DNA of 64,000 nt from Opitutaceae bacterium (GTDB lineage: Bacteria; Verrucomicrobiota; Verrucomicrobiia; Opitutales; Opitutaceae): assembly GCA_024233285.1 (NCBI GenBank), contig JACKPU010000001.1, positions 310,001 through 374,000 of the forward strand, read 5' to 3'. A model generated the notes under the pieces. It worked only from the letters and a program-made list of their open reading frames with translations. It made no database searches and was not told the DNA's origin. Positions 8,912-16,414 of this stretch are shown here, one piece after another. Both the position numbers and the translations under genes were made by a program. Positions within the stretch are counted from its first letter, which is position 1; each line of letters begins with the position of its first letter.

Positions 8912-9529
8912 ATGTCCCTGCACGTTCTCAAACACCCGCTGGCCGCCCATGTGATGACGCATCTGCGCGACAAGACCACGCGCCCCGCCACGTTTCGCAC
9001 GCTCGCCTACCAGATCGGCCAGCTCCTCGCCATCGAGGCCACGCGCGATCTCGCCACGAAGGAAAAACCGATTGAGACGCCGCTCGAACCGTTCACCGGC
9101 CAAGTGCTGGCGCGCTCCCTCGTCATCGTGCCCATTCTGCGCGCAGGTCTCGGCATGATGCAGCCGTTTCTCGACCTGTTTCCCGACGTGAGCGTCGGCT
9201 ACGTTGGTCTCGAACGTGATCACGAAACCGCCGTCGCCCGCAGTTACTACTGCAAACTGCCTCCCCTTGCCGGCACGCGCGTGCTGGTGGTCGATCCCAT
9301 GCTCGCGACCGGCGGCTCGGCGGCCAATGCCCTGAGCGTGGTCAAGGAAGCCGGTGCCAAGGAGCTTTCCTTTGTGTGCATCGTGTCTTCACCCGAAGGT
9401 GTTGAAACCGTGCAAAGCGCGCATCCCGACGTGCCGATCTTCACCGCCGCCCACGATCGTGGGCTCAACGACCGCAAATATATCCTGCCCGGCCTCGGCG
9501 ATTTCGGCGACCGCTTGTATGGGACATAA
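8912..9529 (+). CDS. upp: Uracil phosphoribosyltransferase
   Basis: 205 residues, normal for Upp. It has the conserved TRDLATKEKPIETPL region, RAGLGMMQPFLDLFP, the PRPP-binding loop VVDPMLATGGSA and the C-terminal uracil-binding segment DRGLNDRKYILPGLGDFGDR. It converts uracil and PRPP to UMP and PPi in the cytosol. It is second in a likely operon with the deoxyribosyltransferase-like gene and ends six bases from the convergent DUF6483 gene. Confidence 0.95.
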   Translation: MSLHVLKHPLAAHVMTHLRDKTTRPATFRTLAYQIGQLLAIEATRDLATKEKPIETPLEPFTGQVLARSLVIVPILRAGLGMMQPFLDLFPDVSVGYVGLERDHETAVARSYYCKLPPLAGTRVLVVDPMLATGGSAANALSVVKEAGAKELSFVCIVSSPEGVETVQSAHPDVPIFTAAHDRGLNDRKYILPGLGDFGDRLYGT

Positions 9530-9535
9530 GTCCGT

Positions 9536-10012
9536 CTAGCTGCCGGCGCTGTTCGTGTCCCAAGCGCGCACCATTGCGCGCACCGGTGGATTCAGCGAAT
9601 CGTCAGGTATGGCCAACCGCAGTTGGGCGATATCATCCGCCATCGCATGTCCCTGCTCCGGCCAGCGTTGGGCAGCGGTGAGCAACGCGCCGAGGGCAAG
9701 TTGACGGGAACTGGCGGCCATGTCGTCACGGTTGAGCGCAGCGTAAACCCGTGCAGCCTCGTTCAAGGTCGCGGCATAAGTCGCGACTCTTTCCACCGCA
9801 TGCGCCGGAGATTCCGCGCGCGTGAGCCGGTCGATTTGCTCATCCAGAGTAAGCCCGAGAAATTGCTCCGGCGGTCCATGAAACAATCGTTGCTGCGCGT
9901 GCATGATGGCGTGCAACGCTTCACTGGCACGAGCCCGATCACCGGTCCCGAGGGCGCCCGCAACGAATTGCCGGAGCTCGGAAATCAACCGGAGAATATA
10001 ATCCTGCCGCAT
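9536..10012 (-). CDS. DUF6483 family protein
   Basis: 158 residues from the ATG at 10012. The opening MRQDYILRLISELRQF is the family's recognisable feature; the rest is alpha-helical with repeats of Ala and Leu that look like TPR-type helix pairs. An adjacent in-frame ATG at 10015 and a further one at 10030 are possible starts; no Shine-Dalgarno site decides. Function is unknown. It is convergent with upp. Confidence 0.75.
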   Translation of the reverse strand: MRQDYILRLISELRQFVAGALGTGDRARASEALHAIMHAQQRLFHGPPEQFLGLTLDEQIDRLTRAESPAHAVERVATYAATLNEAARVYAALNRDDMAASSRQLALGALLTAAQRWPEQGHAMADDIAQLRLAIPDDSLNPPVRAMVRAWDTNSAGS

Positions 10013-10051
10013 CATGTTGCGTCTAAACAAACAGCCCGGGGCGGAAAAGCA

Positions 10052-10085
10052 AACCGGCCCGGGATGCAGGATCCACGGGCCGGTT
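10052..10085 (-). terminator. Rho-independent terminator of the DUF481 gene
   Basis: AACCGGCCCG (10052-10061) pairs perfectly with CGGGCCGGTT (10076-10085), a 10-bp stem with a 14-base loop. Read on the minus strand it is followed by TGCTTTTCC. It lies 25-58 bases after the DUF481 stop codon. Confidence 0.7.
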
Positions 10086-10109
10086 GGAAAAAGGGAACCT
10101 GTCTGAACC

Positions 10110-11174
10110 TTACTTCCAGTTCAGCACAAGGCGAGTGAAGTAGGCGGTATCGAGTTTCTCGACGCCGACGCCCGGCTGGCTGTTGTAATCGTTGCTGATG
10201 CCGACCCGGAGCTTCCACTGCGGATTGGTAAGCGGCAGTTCGTAATAGGATTCGTGTTTGATCACAAAACTACCGAAATCCTTGAACGCCGGCACATAGG
10301 AGAGACGGTTGACCAGCTTGGAATCGGCAAACTCCCACTCATGGTTGAGACCGAAATCAAGACCGATGCTCTTCACGTCCGCAGTGACCGGATTTTTGTA
10401 GCCTTCGTAACGGAAGGAAAGACCGGAACGGGCGGTAAGCGTGCGCTTGTCTTCCTTGATGAAGTCATAACCGAGACCGGCCGCAGCCACGTTGTAGAGA
10501 TCGATGTCCTTGACCCGGTCAAAACCGATTTCATCGCGCACATACCATGACTTCTTGCCGGAAAAATTATTCGCATAGTCGACCCCGGCATTGAATTGGT
10601 CGGCGGACTTCACGTTGTCGGTTTCCTGACGGTTGTAGGCTGTATAGAATTGCAGTGTGTCTTCCGGGGTCTTGAGCGTGGCCCGGGCGCTGACCTGCGT
10701 GCCGAGCTGGCTCTTGTTGCCGGACTTGCCGTTGACATCAAGCGCGACTTCGTAGGCCCACTTGCGCTCTTTGGAAGCGAGCTCCTCGCGCAGTTTCACC
10801 ACTTGCGGATCCTCCGCGCCGGCGGCCCAGGTGGTGGAAACTTTTTCAACTTGGGTGCTCAACTGGCCATCCGCCCCGGCGATGATGATGCCATTGCCGT
10901 CGGACGAAACCGTGCCCTGCAGGGTCGTGCCGCTGGCCAGGCGCACGTTGATCGGCGCGTCGGTGGTGAGACCGGTCACTTCACTTTGGGTGATGACGAT
11001 GTCACCCGCAAAATCAGTGGAGACGTGAATCTTGCCGTCTTCGATCTTCGTGACCTGACCGACGATGCGCGCACCGTTCTTCGTCACAATGACATCGGCC
11101 ATGGCCGTGGCCGTGGTCAGAGCAGTCGCGAGGGCCAGGCTGCAGACGACGTTGATGAATTTCTGTAAGTTCAT
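10110..11174 (-). CDS. Outer-membrane DUF481 family protein with extra N-terminal domain
   Basis: 354 residues from the ATG at 11174, chosen because a signal peptide begins there (LALATALTTATAMA). Residues 25-120 form a beta-rich module beginning DVIVTKNGARIVGQV. The rest, from about residue 135, is the DUF481 barrel-like region with alternating aromatic strands and the terminal aromatic residue of outer-membrane proteins (LVLNWK). DUF481 proteins such as YdiY are salt- or acid-induced outer-membrane proteins. The frame stays open to 12020, but that part is the antisense of the methyltransferase gene. Confidence 0.85.
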   Translation of the reverse strand: MNLQKFINVVCSLALATALTTATAMADVIVTKNGARIVGQVTKIEDGKIHVSTDFAGDIVITQSEVTGLTTDAPINVRLASGTTLQGTVSSDGNGIIIAGADGQLSTQVEKVSTTWAAGAEDPQVVKLREELASKERKWAYEVALDVNGKSGNKSQLGTQVSARATLKTPEDTLQFYTAYNRQETDNVKSADQFNAGVDYANNFSGKKSWYVRDEIGFDRVKDIDLYNVAAAGLGYDFIKEDKRTLTARSGLSFRYEGYKNPVTADVKSIGLDFGLNHEWEFADSKLVNRLSYVPAFKDFGSFVIKHESYYELPLTNPQWKLRVGISNDYNSQPGVGVEKLDTAYFTRLVLNWK

Positions 11175-11285
11175 AGCGTTTAGTGGAGGGTCAAAGCACC
11201 GCCATTGCCGCCAAGTGTCAATCAATGGCGTCTGGGTGAATTTACTTAGCCTCGGTTTTTGATTCACGACCCGGCCGCGCTCCGC

Positions 11286-12200
11286 ATGCTGACGCCCATG
11301 ACACCGGAACGGCCCGCCATCTTGACCGCCAGCAACTGGCAGGACTACCAGTTGCTCGACTGCGGCGATGGCATGAAACAGGAACGCTGGGGCGACTACA
11401 CGCTCGTGCGGCCCGACCCTCAAATCATCTGGCCGCGTCACGGCCGCGAACCCGGTGCTCCATGGAAAAGCTGGGATGGGTTTTACCATCGCAGCGAACA
11501 GGGCGGCGGCAAATGGGAGTTTCGGCGCACCATGCCGGAAAACTGGACCATCCGCTATGCCGCGCTCGGTCTGACCTTTAAAATCCGCCCGACGAATTTC
11601 AAACACACCGGGCTCTTTCCCGAACAGGCGGTCAACTGGGAATGGTTCAGCACCCGCATCAAGGCCGCGGTCAAAACCGGTCGCTCGGTCAACGTGCTCA
11701 ACCTCTTCGGTTATACTGGCGCGGCGAGCTGTGCCGCCGCGGCCGCCGGGGCCAATGTCTGCCACGTGGATGCCGCCGAAGGCATGGTGAAGTGGTGTCG
11801 TGAAAACGCCGCGCTCTCCGGTCTGGCCGACGCGCCGATCCGCTACATCACGGACGATTGCCTGAAATTCGTGCGCCGCGAGATCCGCCGCGAGCGGCGC
11901 TACGACGCCATCATCATGGACCCGCCAACCTACGGGCGCGGCAGCACCGGCGAGATGTGGAAACTCGAGGATCATTTGTGGACACTCCTGCGCGAATGCC
12001 GCGAACTGCTTAGCGACCAACCGCTGTTCTTCCTGATCAACGCCTATACCGCCCGCCTCTCCCCCACCGTCGTCGCCAACCTGCTCGCCGAGCTAATGAC
12101 TGATCGCAAAGGCGCCATCACCGCCGGCGAAGTCGGCCTGCCCGTTCAGCACGACGGCAAGATTTTGCCCTGCGGAATCTACGGCCGCTGGGAAGCGTGA
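11286..12200 (+). CDS. SAM-dependent methyltransferase, RlmI-like
   Basis: About 304 residues from ATG 11286; the in-frame ATG at 11298 is equally possible. The Rossmann core starts at NVLNLFGYTGAASCAAA (SAM motif I), with an acidic motif II (CHVDAAEGMVKW) and a catalytic-type DPPTYGRG (motif IV). The arrangement resembles rRNA large-subunit methyltransferase I (C5-methylcytosine) but without the PUA domain. Substrate, rRNA or another RNA, is inferred from family only. Confidence 0.85.
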   Translation: MLTPMTPERPAILTASNWQDYQLLDCGDGMKQERWGDYTLVRPDPQIIWPRHGREPGAPWKSWDGFYHRSEQGGGKWEFRRTMPENWTIRYAALGLTFKIRPTNFKHTGLFPEQAVNWEWFSTRIKAAVKTGRSVNVLNLFGYTGAASCAAAAAGANVCHVDAAEGMVKWCRENAALSGLADAPIRYITDDCLKFVRREIRRERRYDAIIMDPPTYGRGSTGEMWKLEDHLWTLLRECRELLSDQPLFFLINAYTARLSPTVVANLLAELMTDRKGAITAGEVGLPVQHDGKILPCGIYGRWEA

Positions 12201-12231
12201 GGCGCTTCTCCGCAATCGTTCACCAGGCCAT

Positions 12232-12248
12232 TGTTCGTATTACGAACA
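12232..12248. repeat. 17-bp palindrome between convergent genes
   Basis: TGTTCGTATTACGAACA, an 8+1+8 perfect palindrome, lies in the 73-base gap between two convergent genes. The same core with the central T replaced by A recurs at 30793-30809, again between convergent genes. It lacks the T tract of a classic terminator. It may be a bidirectional termination or protein-binding site. Confidence 0.6.
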
Positions 12249-12273
12249 TTCCGGCCGGTCCTTGGGCACGTGA

Positions 12274-12732
12274 CTACCGATATTCAGCCAATTCCAGAAT
12301 CACACCGTCGGGATCGAGAAAATACACGAGCGTCTTCTCCCCCGCGTCGTGTTTGACCACGCCATGCGGCACTTTGACGGGATCGCTGAAAACCGTGACC
12401 CCGGCTTCACGCAACTTCACGGTCATCGCCGCAATGTCGTCCACCTGCAGGGCAATGTGCCGCAGGCCCACGGTGTTGGCGCGATTGTTTTCCGGCGGAT
12501 TCGCGCCGATCGGGGTATCGTAAGCCAGCAGTTCGATCCGCGGTTCGCCGGCCGGCGCGACCACATAGGCCACGCGCCCTTTCACGCCCTTGAGTCCGAC
12601 GATGCGATCAATCCACTCCCCCTCCAGCTGCGCTTCCTTGGCCAGACGAAAGCCCAACACCTCCGTATAAAACGCCATCGACCGGTTTAGATCGGTGACG
12701 ACGATGTTGATGTGATCAACGGCGCGAATCAT
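12274..12732 (-). CDS. VOC family (glyoxalase-like) protein
   Basis: 152 residues from the ATG at 12732, which avoids most overlap with the upstream gene. It carries two beta-alpha-beta-beta-beta VOC modules: IRAVDHINIVVTDLNRSMAFYTEVLGF and GLRHIALQVDDI, ending FLDPDGVILELAEY. Metal ligand candidates are His of DHINIVV, Glu of RIELLAYD, His of LRHIAL and the Glu of ILELAEY. Substrate is unknown. It follows the S9-type gene on the same strand. Confidence 0.82.
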   Translation of the reverse strand: MIRAVDHINIVVTDLNRSMAFYTEVLGFRLAKEAQLEGEWIDRIVGLKGVKGRVAYVVAPAGEPRIELLAYDTPIGANPPENNRANTVGLRHIALQVDDIAAMTVKLREAGVTVFSDPVKVPHGVVKHDAGEKTLVYFLDPDGVILELAEYR

Positions 12733-12740
12733 GCAGCCAC

Positions 12741-14714
12741 TCAATCCGCCGGCATGTGCTGTTGCAAGAAGTCGAGATCCTCCTGCCAGTATTTCGCGAG
12801 CGTTTGATAACCAAATTTTTCATCATAGTCGTGGATGAAGGTCACATTGGTGCCGGCAGCATGGGCCCAATCACGCGTGAGGCTATAAACCCATTCAGCG
12901 CCAAAGATGTCATCTTTATGCTGAACCAACATCGGAATGCTGATGGCCTTTCCGTTGAGCGCCGGCGACGCACTTTTCAACTTGGCCATACCTTCGGGAG
13001 TGTTCGGATCACCCAGCATCTTAACCGCTTGTTGATAGAACCATGGAGTCAAGCGGGTGTGATCCACATGTTTGGTCAAATCGACCAAGGGTTCGTTGAC
13101 AAAACCGCAGCGAAACAGAGCAGGATTTTCCTGCACCGAAAGCAGCGCCAGTAATCCACTCATGCCTGCATAGCCACGGACGGCAATACGATCGGGATCG
13201 GCCAATCCGACCTTCACCGCCCAATCAACCGCATCGACGATATCGTTGACGGCAGCCAACAGCAGGGACTTGTCCCCAGCTTTGACAAATTCGTCGCCCA
13301 AGCCGGCTCGTGTGCGGTGATTGACATTTAACACCATGTAACCTTGCGCGGCGAACATTTGAGTGAATCCGTCATAATCCCACAGCGATCGATTGCTGCC
13401 GCCGGCAATGATCAGCGTCGGTAATCCGACCGGCTTTTTGCCGGGCGGCAACGTGGCGTAGCCGCTAAGTTCCAAACCATCGCGATTCTTGAACTTGAAG
13501 CGCTTCACTTCGGCAGATTCGTCCGGGTTCACCCACGGCCGGCCGACCATCAGCTTCTCCAATGAGACTTTTTGCCGATCAAAAAGGTAAAAGGTGCCAG
13601 GGTCCGAGGCCGACCACGAAAGCAAGACCATGCGCTGCAAGTCATCGCTGAAGCTGACAATGCTGTTGATTTTGCCGGGCAAGGCTTGGTCCAGTGATTC
13701 TTGGACGGCGGCAATTTCGGGATCTATCCATGCCGTTTTGGGCATATCAACGTTGTAACGCACACCAAGCAGACGCTCCTCTTTCGGCGAATAGATCAGG
13801 TTATTCTGCGACACGCCGTTGGTGCCGCCCCGGGCAAACGGGTGAAAAAGGTCATAGCGCGGACTACCCACCATGACCTTACCTAGCGTGCGTGTATTCA
13901 AATCATAGGGGTATAATGCCCATGTCCCTTCCGGACTCAGTCGGCTCACATACAAGGTATTGCCATCCTTTGAAAAGCCAAGCGCACTGCTCGATGGATC
14001 GCTCCAGTCCAATCCTGGCAAAGCCATCCAATTTTCGTGCTTGGTGGATTCGCGGTATAGCACCCGGAATTGATCCTCTTTGAATTCCGTGCCCGCCAAT
14101 ACCTCACCCTCCGAGGTCGCCACCCAGCTCAACACTTTCCCCGGATTATCAACCACCCGGAGAATGGGTGATCTTCCCGCCGTCGCCAAACCCGTGCCGA
14201 TACTCGCGCCTTCGATCGTATTGACCCGATGCACGAAGGGGCGGGGCAGATACACAAACTGATTCATCCGTCCCAAACCTGTGCCCGCGCTCATTTCGAA
14301 ACCATTGATCAGCAGGGCTCCGTTTTTCTCATCCCGAAAATTGTGCACAAGCCCGCCATACGGGATGGTCATCTTCGCATTCCTCCCGTCCGTATCCATC
14401 GTATAATAACGTCCACCATACTGACAGACGAATCGATCACTCGTGCTCCAAAAATAAGCCGCGTCTCGGTAAAGCGCCTTGTCCGAACTTTCCAGATTAA
14501 TACCCGTCTTCTTACCGGTGTTCAGGTTTTGCAAAAATACGATATGGTCGCCCTTGATCGTCTGGGAATACGCAATGGTTTGCCCGTCGGGCGAAAGAAC
14601 CAAGTGCTTGAAAGCATCTTCGTGGGCATAGTCCTCGGCGTTGACGGCACGCGCTGAACTGACAATGGATGAAACGGCCAAAGCCGCGAACAAGAAGCAA
14701 GTTGTCGTTTTCAT
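12741..14714 (-). CDS. S9 prolyl oligopeptidase-like protein, probably inactive
   Basis: 657 residues from ATG 14714, where a signal peptide begins (MKTTTCFLFAALAVSS), so it is exported. An N-terminal beta-propeller (about 30-390) is followed by an alpha/beta hydrolase domain. The usual nucleophile motif GGSYGG reads GYAGMSG here, placing Ala516 where Ser is expected. Near the C-terminus the usual GHGF reads DEKFGY, placing Lys633 at the catalytic His position. The protein is thus likely a non-catalytic member. Ser519 is three residues off and does not fit the nucleophile elbow well. The gene is less GC-rich than its neighbours. Confidence 0.85.
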   Translation of the reverse strand: MKTTTCFLFAALAVSSIVSSARAVNAEDYAHEDAFKHLVLSPDGQTIAYSQTIKGDHIVFLQNLNTGKKTGINLESSDKALYRDAAYFWSTSDRFVCQYGGRYYTMDTDGRNAKMTIPYGGLVHNFRDEKNGALLINGFEMSAGTGLGRMNQFVYLPRPFVHRVNTIEGASIGTGLATAGRSPILRVVDNPGKVLSWVATSEGEVLAGTEFKEDQFRVLYRESTKHENWMALPGLDWSDPSSSALGFSKDGNTLYVSRLSPEGTWALYPYDLNTRTLGKVMVGSPRYDLFHPFARGGTNGVSQNNLIYSPKEERLLGVRYNVDMPKTAWIDPEIAAVQESLDQALPGKINSIVSFSDDLQRMVLLSWSASDPGTFYLFDRQKVSLEKLMVGRPWVNPDESAEVKRFKFKNRDGLELSGYATLPPGKKPVGLPTLIIAGGSNRSLWDYDGFTQMFAAQGYMVLNVNHRTRAGLGDEFVKAGDKSLLLAAVNDIVDAVDWAVKVGLADPDRIAVRGYAGMSGLLALLSVQENPALFRCGFVNEPLVDLTKHVDHTRLTPWFYQQAVKMLGDPNTPEGMAKLKSASPALNGKAISIPMLVQHKDDIFGAEWVYSLTRDWAHAAGTNVTFIHDYDEKFGYQTLAKYWQEDLDFLQQHMPAD

Positions 14715-14790
14715 GTCGGGGTTTTGCAAGTCGATAGCCTATTTACAGATTAATAAAAGAAAAACCTCTGCCTAATATCATCCGATTTAT

Positions 14791-15519
14791 ATGTCCTCGC
14801 CGGCCGATTCATTCTATCAACAAGCCACCGCTCTCATCGCCGCCGCGCGCGGGAAAAACCAGCCGGTGCTCTCGACGCTCGCGCCGCTGATCGGGCGCAA
14901 TCTCGCCGAGGGCGGCATGCTGCATGTCTTCGGCAGCGGTCACAGCGAAGTCATTGCGCGCGAAATCATCGGCCGCGCCGGCGGGCTCGTTTGCGTCAAC
15001 GGCATCCTCGATCCCACCGGCGGCTTTATCGAGAACCTTGTCGGCTATGGCACCGAACTGGCCGGCCGCTATGACCGCCGCTACGAAATGCGGCCCGGCG
15101 AAACGATCATCGTCATCTCCAACTCCGGCAAAAACTCCGCCCCGCTTGAGGTCGCGCTTTACGCCAAGCAGAAGGGGTTGAATGTCGTGGGGCTCACCTC
15201 GGTGGCGATGTCTTCGGTGGCGAAAACCGTCCACCCCGGCGGCAAGAACCTGCACGCCATCGCCGATCACGTGCTCGAGAATCTCGGCGTGCCCGGGGAC
15301 ACGCTCATCAATCTCGGCGACAACCTGATGTCCGGTCCAACCTCCACCCTCGTCGGCGGGATGTTGCTCAATCTCCTCATGCTTGAAATCATGACGTGGA
15401 TGAAGGCTCAAGGTCATCCCCTCCCCGTGCTGCGCAGCCAGAACTTGCCGGGCGCCATCGAGCACAACCGTCAGGTTGGCGAAAAATACAAGCACCGCCT
15501 GAGCAAACAACTCGCCTGA
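14791..15519 (+). CDS. SIS domain sugar-isomerase-like protein (UPF0309 type)
   Basis: 242 residues. A single SIS domain has the phosphosugar-binding motifs FGSGHSEVIAREI and VISNSGKNSAPLEVA. It is the UPF0309 type, related to MurQ etherases and phosphoheptose isomerases. It lies 3 bases upstream of the BadF-type kinase gene and, with the beta-mannosidase, forms a three-gene cytoplasmic operon for glycan breakdown. The exact phosphosugar is not determined. A divergent AT-rich promoter region of about 76 bases separates it from the S9-type gene. Confidence 0.85.
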   Translation: MSSPADSFYQQATALIAAARGKNQPVLSTLAPLIGRNLAEGGMLHVFGSGHSEVIAREIIGRAGGLVCVNGILDPTGGFIENLVGYGTELAGRYDRRYEMRPGETIIVISNSGKNSAPLEVALYAKQKGLNVVGLTSVAMSSVAKTVHPGGKNLHAIADHVLENLGVPGDTLINLGDNLMSGPTSTLVGGMLLNLLMLEIMTWMKAQGHPLPVLRSQNLPGAIEHNRQVGEKYKHRLSKQLA

Positions 15520-15522
15520 TCA

Positions 15523-16410
15523 ATGCATGCGCGGATCGGCATCGACGGCGGCGGCACCAAGACCGAATTCATCCTCACCGACGAGGCCGGTGCGATTCTC
15601 ACCCGTCGCATCGCCGCCGGGTGCAGTCCGAGTCTGACCGCCCGGGCGGATATTGATCGGTTGATTGCGGAAAACCTGCGGGCATTGCTCAAAGCCGCGG
15701 GCAATCCCACCATCACACACACCGTGCTCTGCATGGCCGGCAGTCGCATTTTTTGGCAGGAATTCGCCGCAACCCTGACCGGCATCGGTCACGTGCAGGC
15801 GTTTGATGATTCAATACCCGTGCTCGAACTCGCGACCAACGGCCAGCCTGGCATCGTATTGCACGCCGGCACCGGATCATTTGTCGCTGCGCGCGGACTG
15901 GACGGCTCGACTCATTATGCCGGGGGTTTGGGTTGGCGGTTTGGCGATGCGGGGAGCGCGCACGACCTCGGACGCCGCGCCGTTGCCCGCGCGCTATTGG
16001 AGCTGCAAGGCTGGGCGGATTCATCCGCCTTTGGCCAAGCCGTGTGCGATCAAGTGACGTTGCACGAAGTCAATGCCATGCTGCGGCACTTCTACTCGCC
16101 CGATACTCCGCCTGGTGCGCTGGCCGAGCTGGCTCCACTCGTGACGCGTCTGGCTCAGGCAGACGATCCGGTTGCCGGCGAGATTCTCAGCACGTCCATC
16201 GGCGATCTGGCCCGGCTCGCCCAAACCGTCAGTCACAAACTGTTCGGTCGGAAACCTTCCGAAACATTGCCCGTGGGTTTGAGCGGCGCCATCCTGCACG
16301 CCCTGACCGCCCGGGTTGTCACCACCACCATCCTCGGTCCGGCCCACGAATTGCGCCTTATCACCGAACCACCGATCGAAGGCGTGCGACGCTTACTTTC
16401 TAGAATTTAA
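15523..16410 (+). CDS. BadF/BadG-type ATPase, likely N-acetylhexosamine kinase
   Basis: 295 residues. The actin-like ATPase fold begins at GIDGGGTKTEFILTD (phosphate 1 motif), with the second phosphate region near GTGSFVAARG, and a GGLGWRFGDAGSAHDLG segment typical of eukaryotic-type GlcNAc kinases. The context (SIS protein upstream, beta-mannosidase downstream by 4 bases) favours phosphorylation of GlcNAc or a related sugar rather than the benzoyl-CoA reductase activator role. Confidence 0.82.
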   Translation: MHARIGIDGGGTKTEFILTDEAGAILTRRIAAGCSPSLTARADIDRLIAENLRALLKAAGNPTITHTVLCMAGSRIFWQEFAATLTGIGHVQAFDDSIPVLELATNGQPGIVLHAGTGSFVAARGLDGSTHYAGGLGWRFGDAGSAHDLGRRAVARALLELQGWADSSAFGQAVCDQVTLHEVNAMLRHFYSPDTPPGALAELAPLVTRLAQADDPVAGEILSTSIGDLARLAQTVSHKLFGRKPSETLPVGLSGAILHALTARVVTTTILGPAHELRLITEPPIEGVRRLLSRI

Positions 16411-16414
16411 ATTG

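Noticed and set aside
10110..12020. 636-residue minus-strand frame
   Set aside because: Only 10110-11174 is credible, because a signal peptide begins there; the rest runs opposite to the methyltransferase gene.
16316..16414. Extra N-terminal 33 residues on the beta-mannosidase
   Set aside because: It overlaps the kinase gene in another frame, and the conserved domain starts right after ATG 16415.
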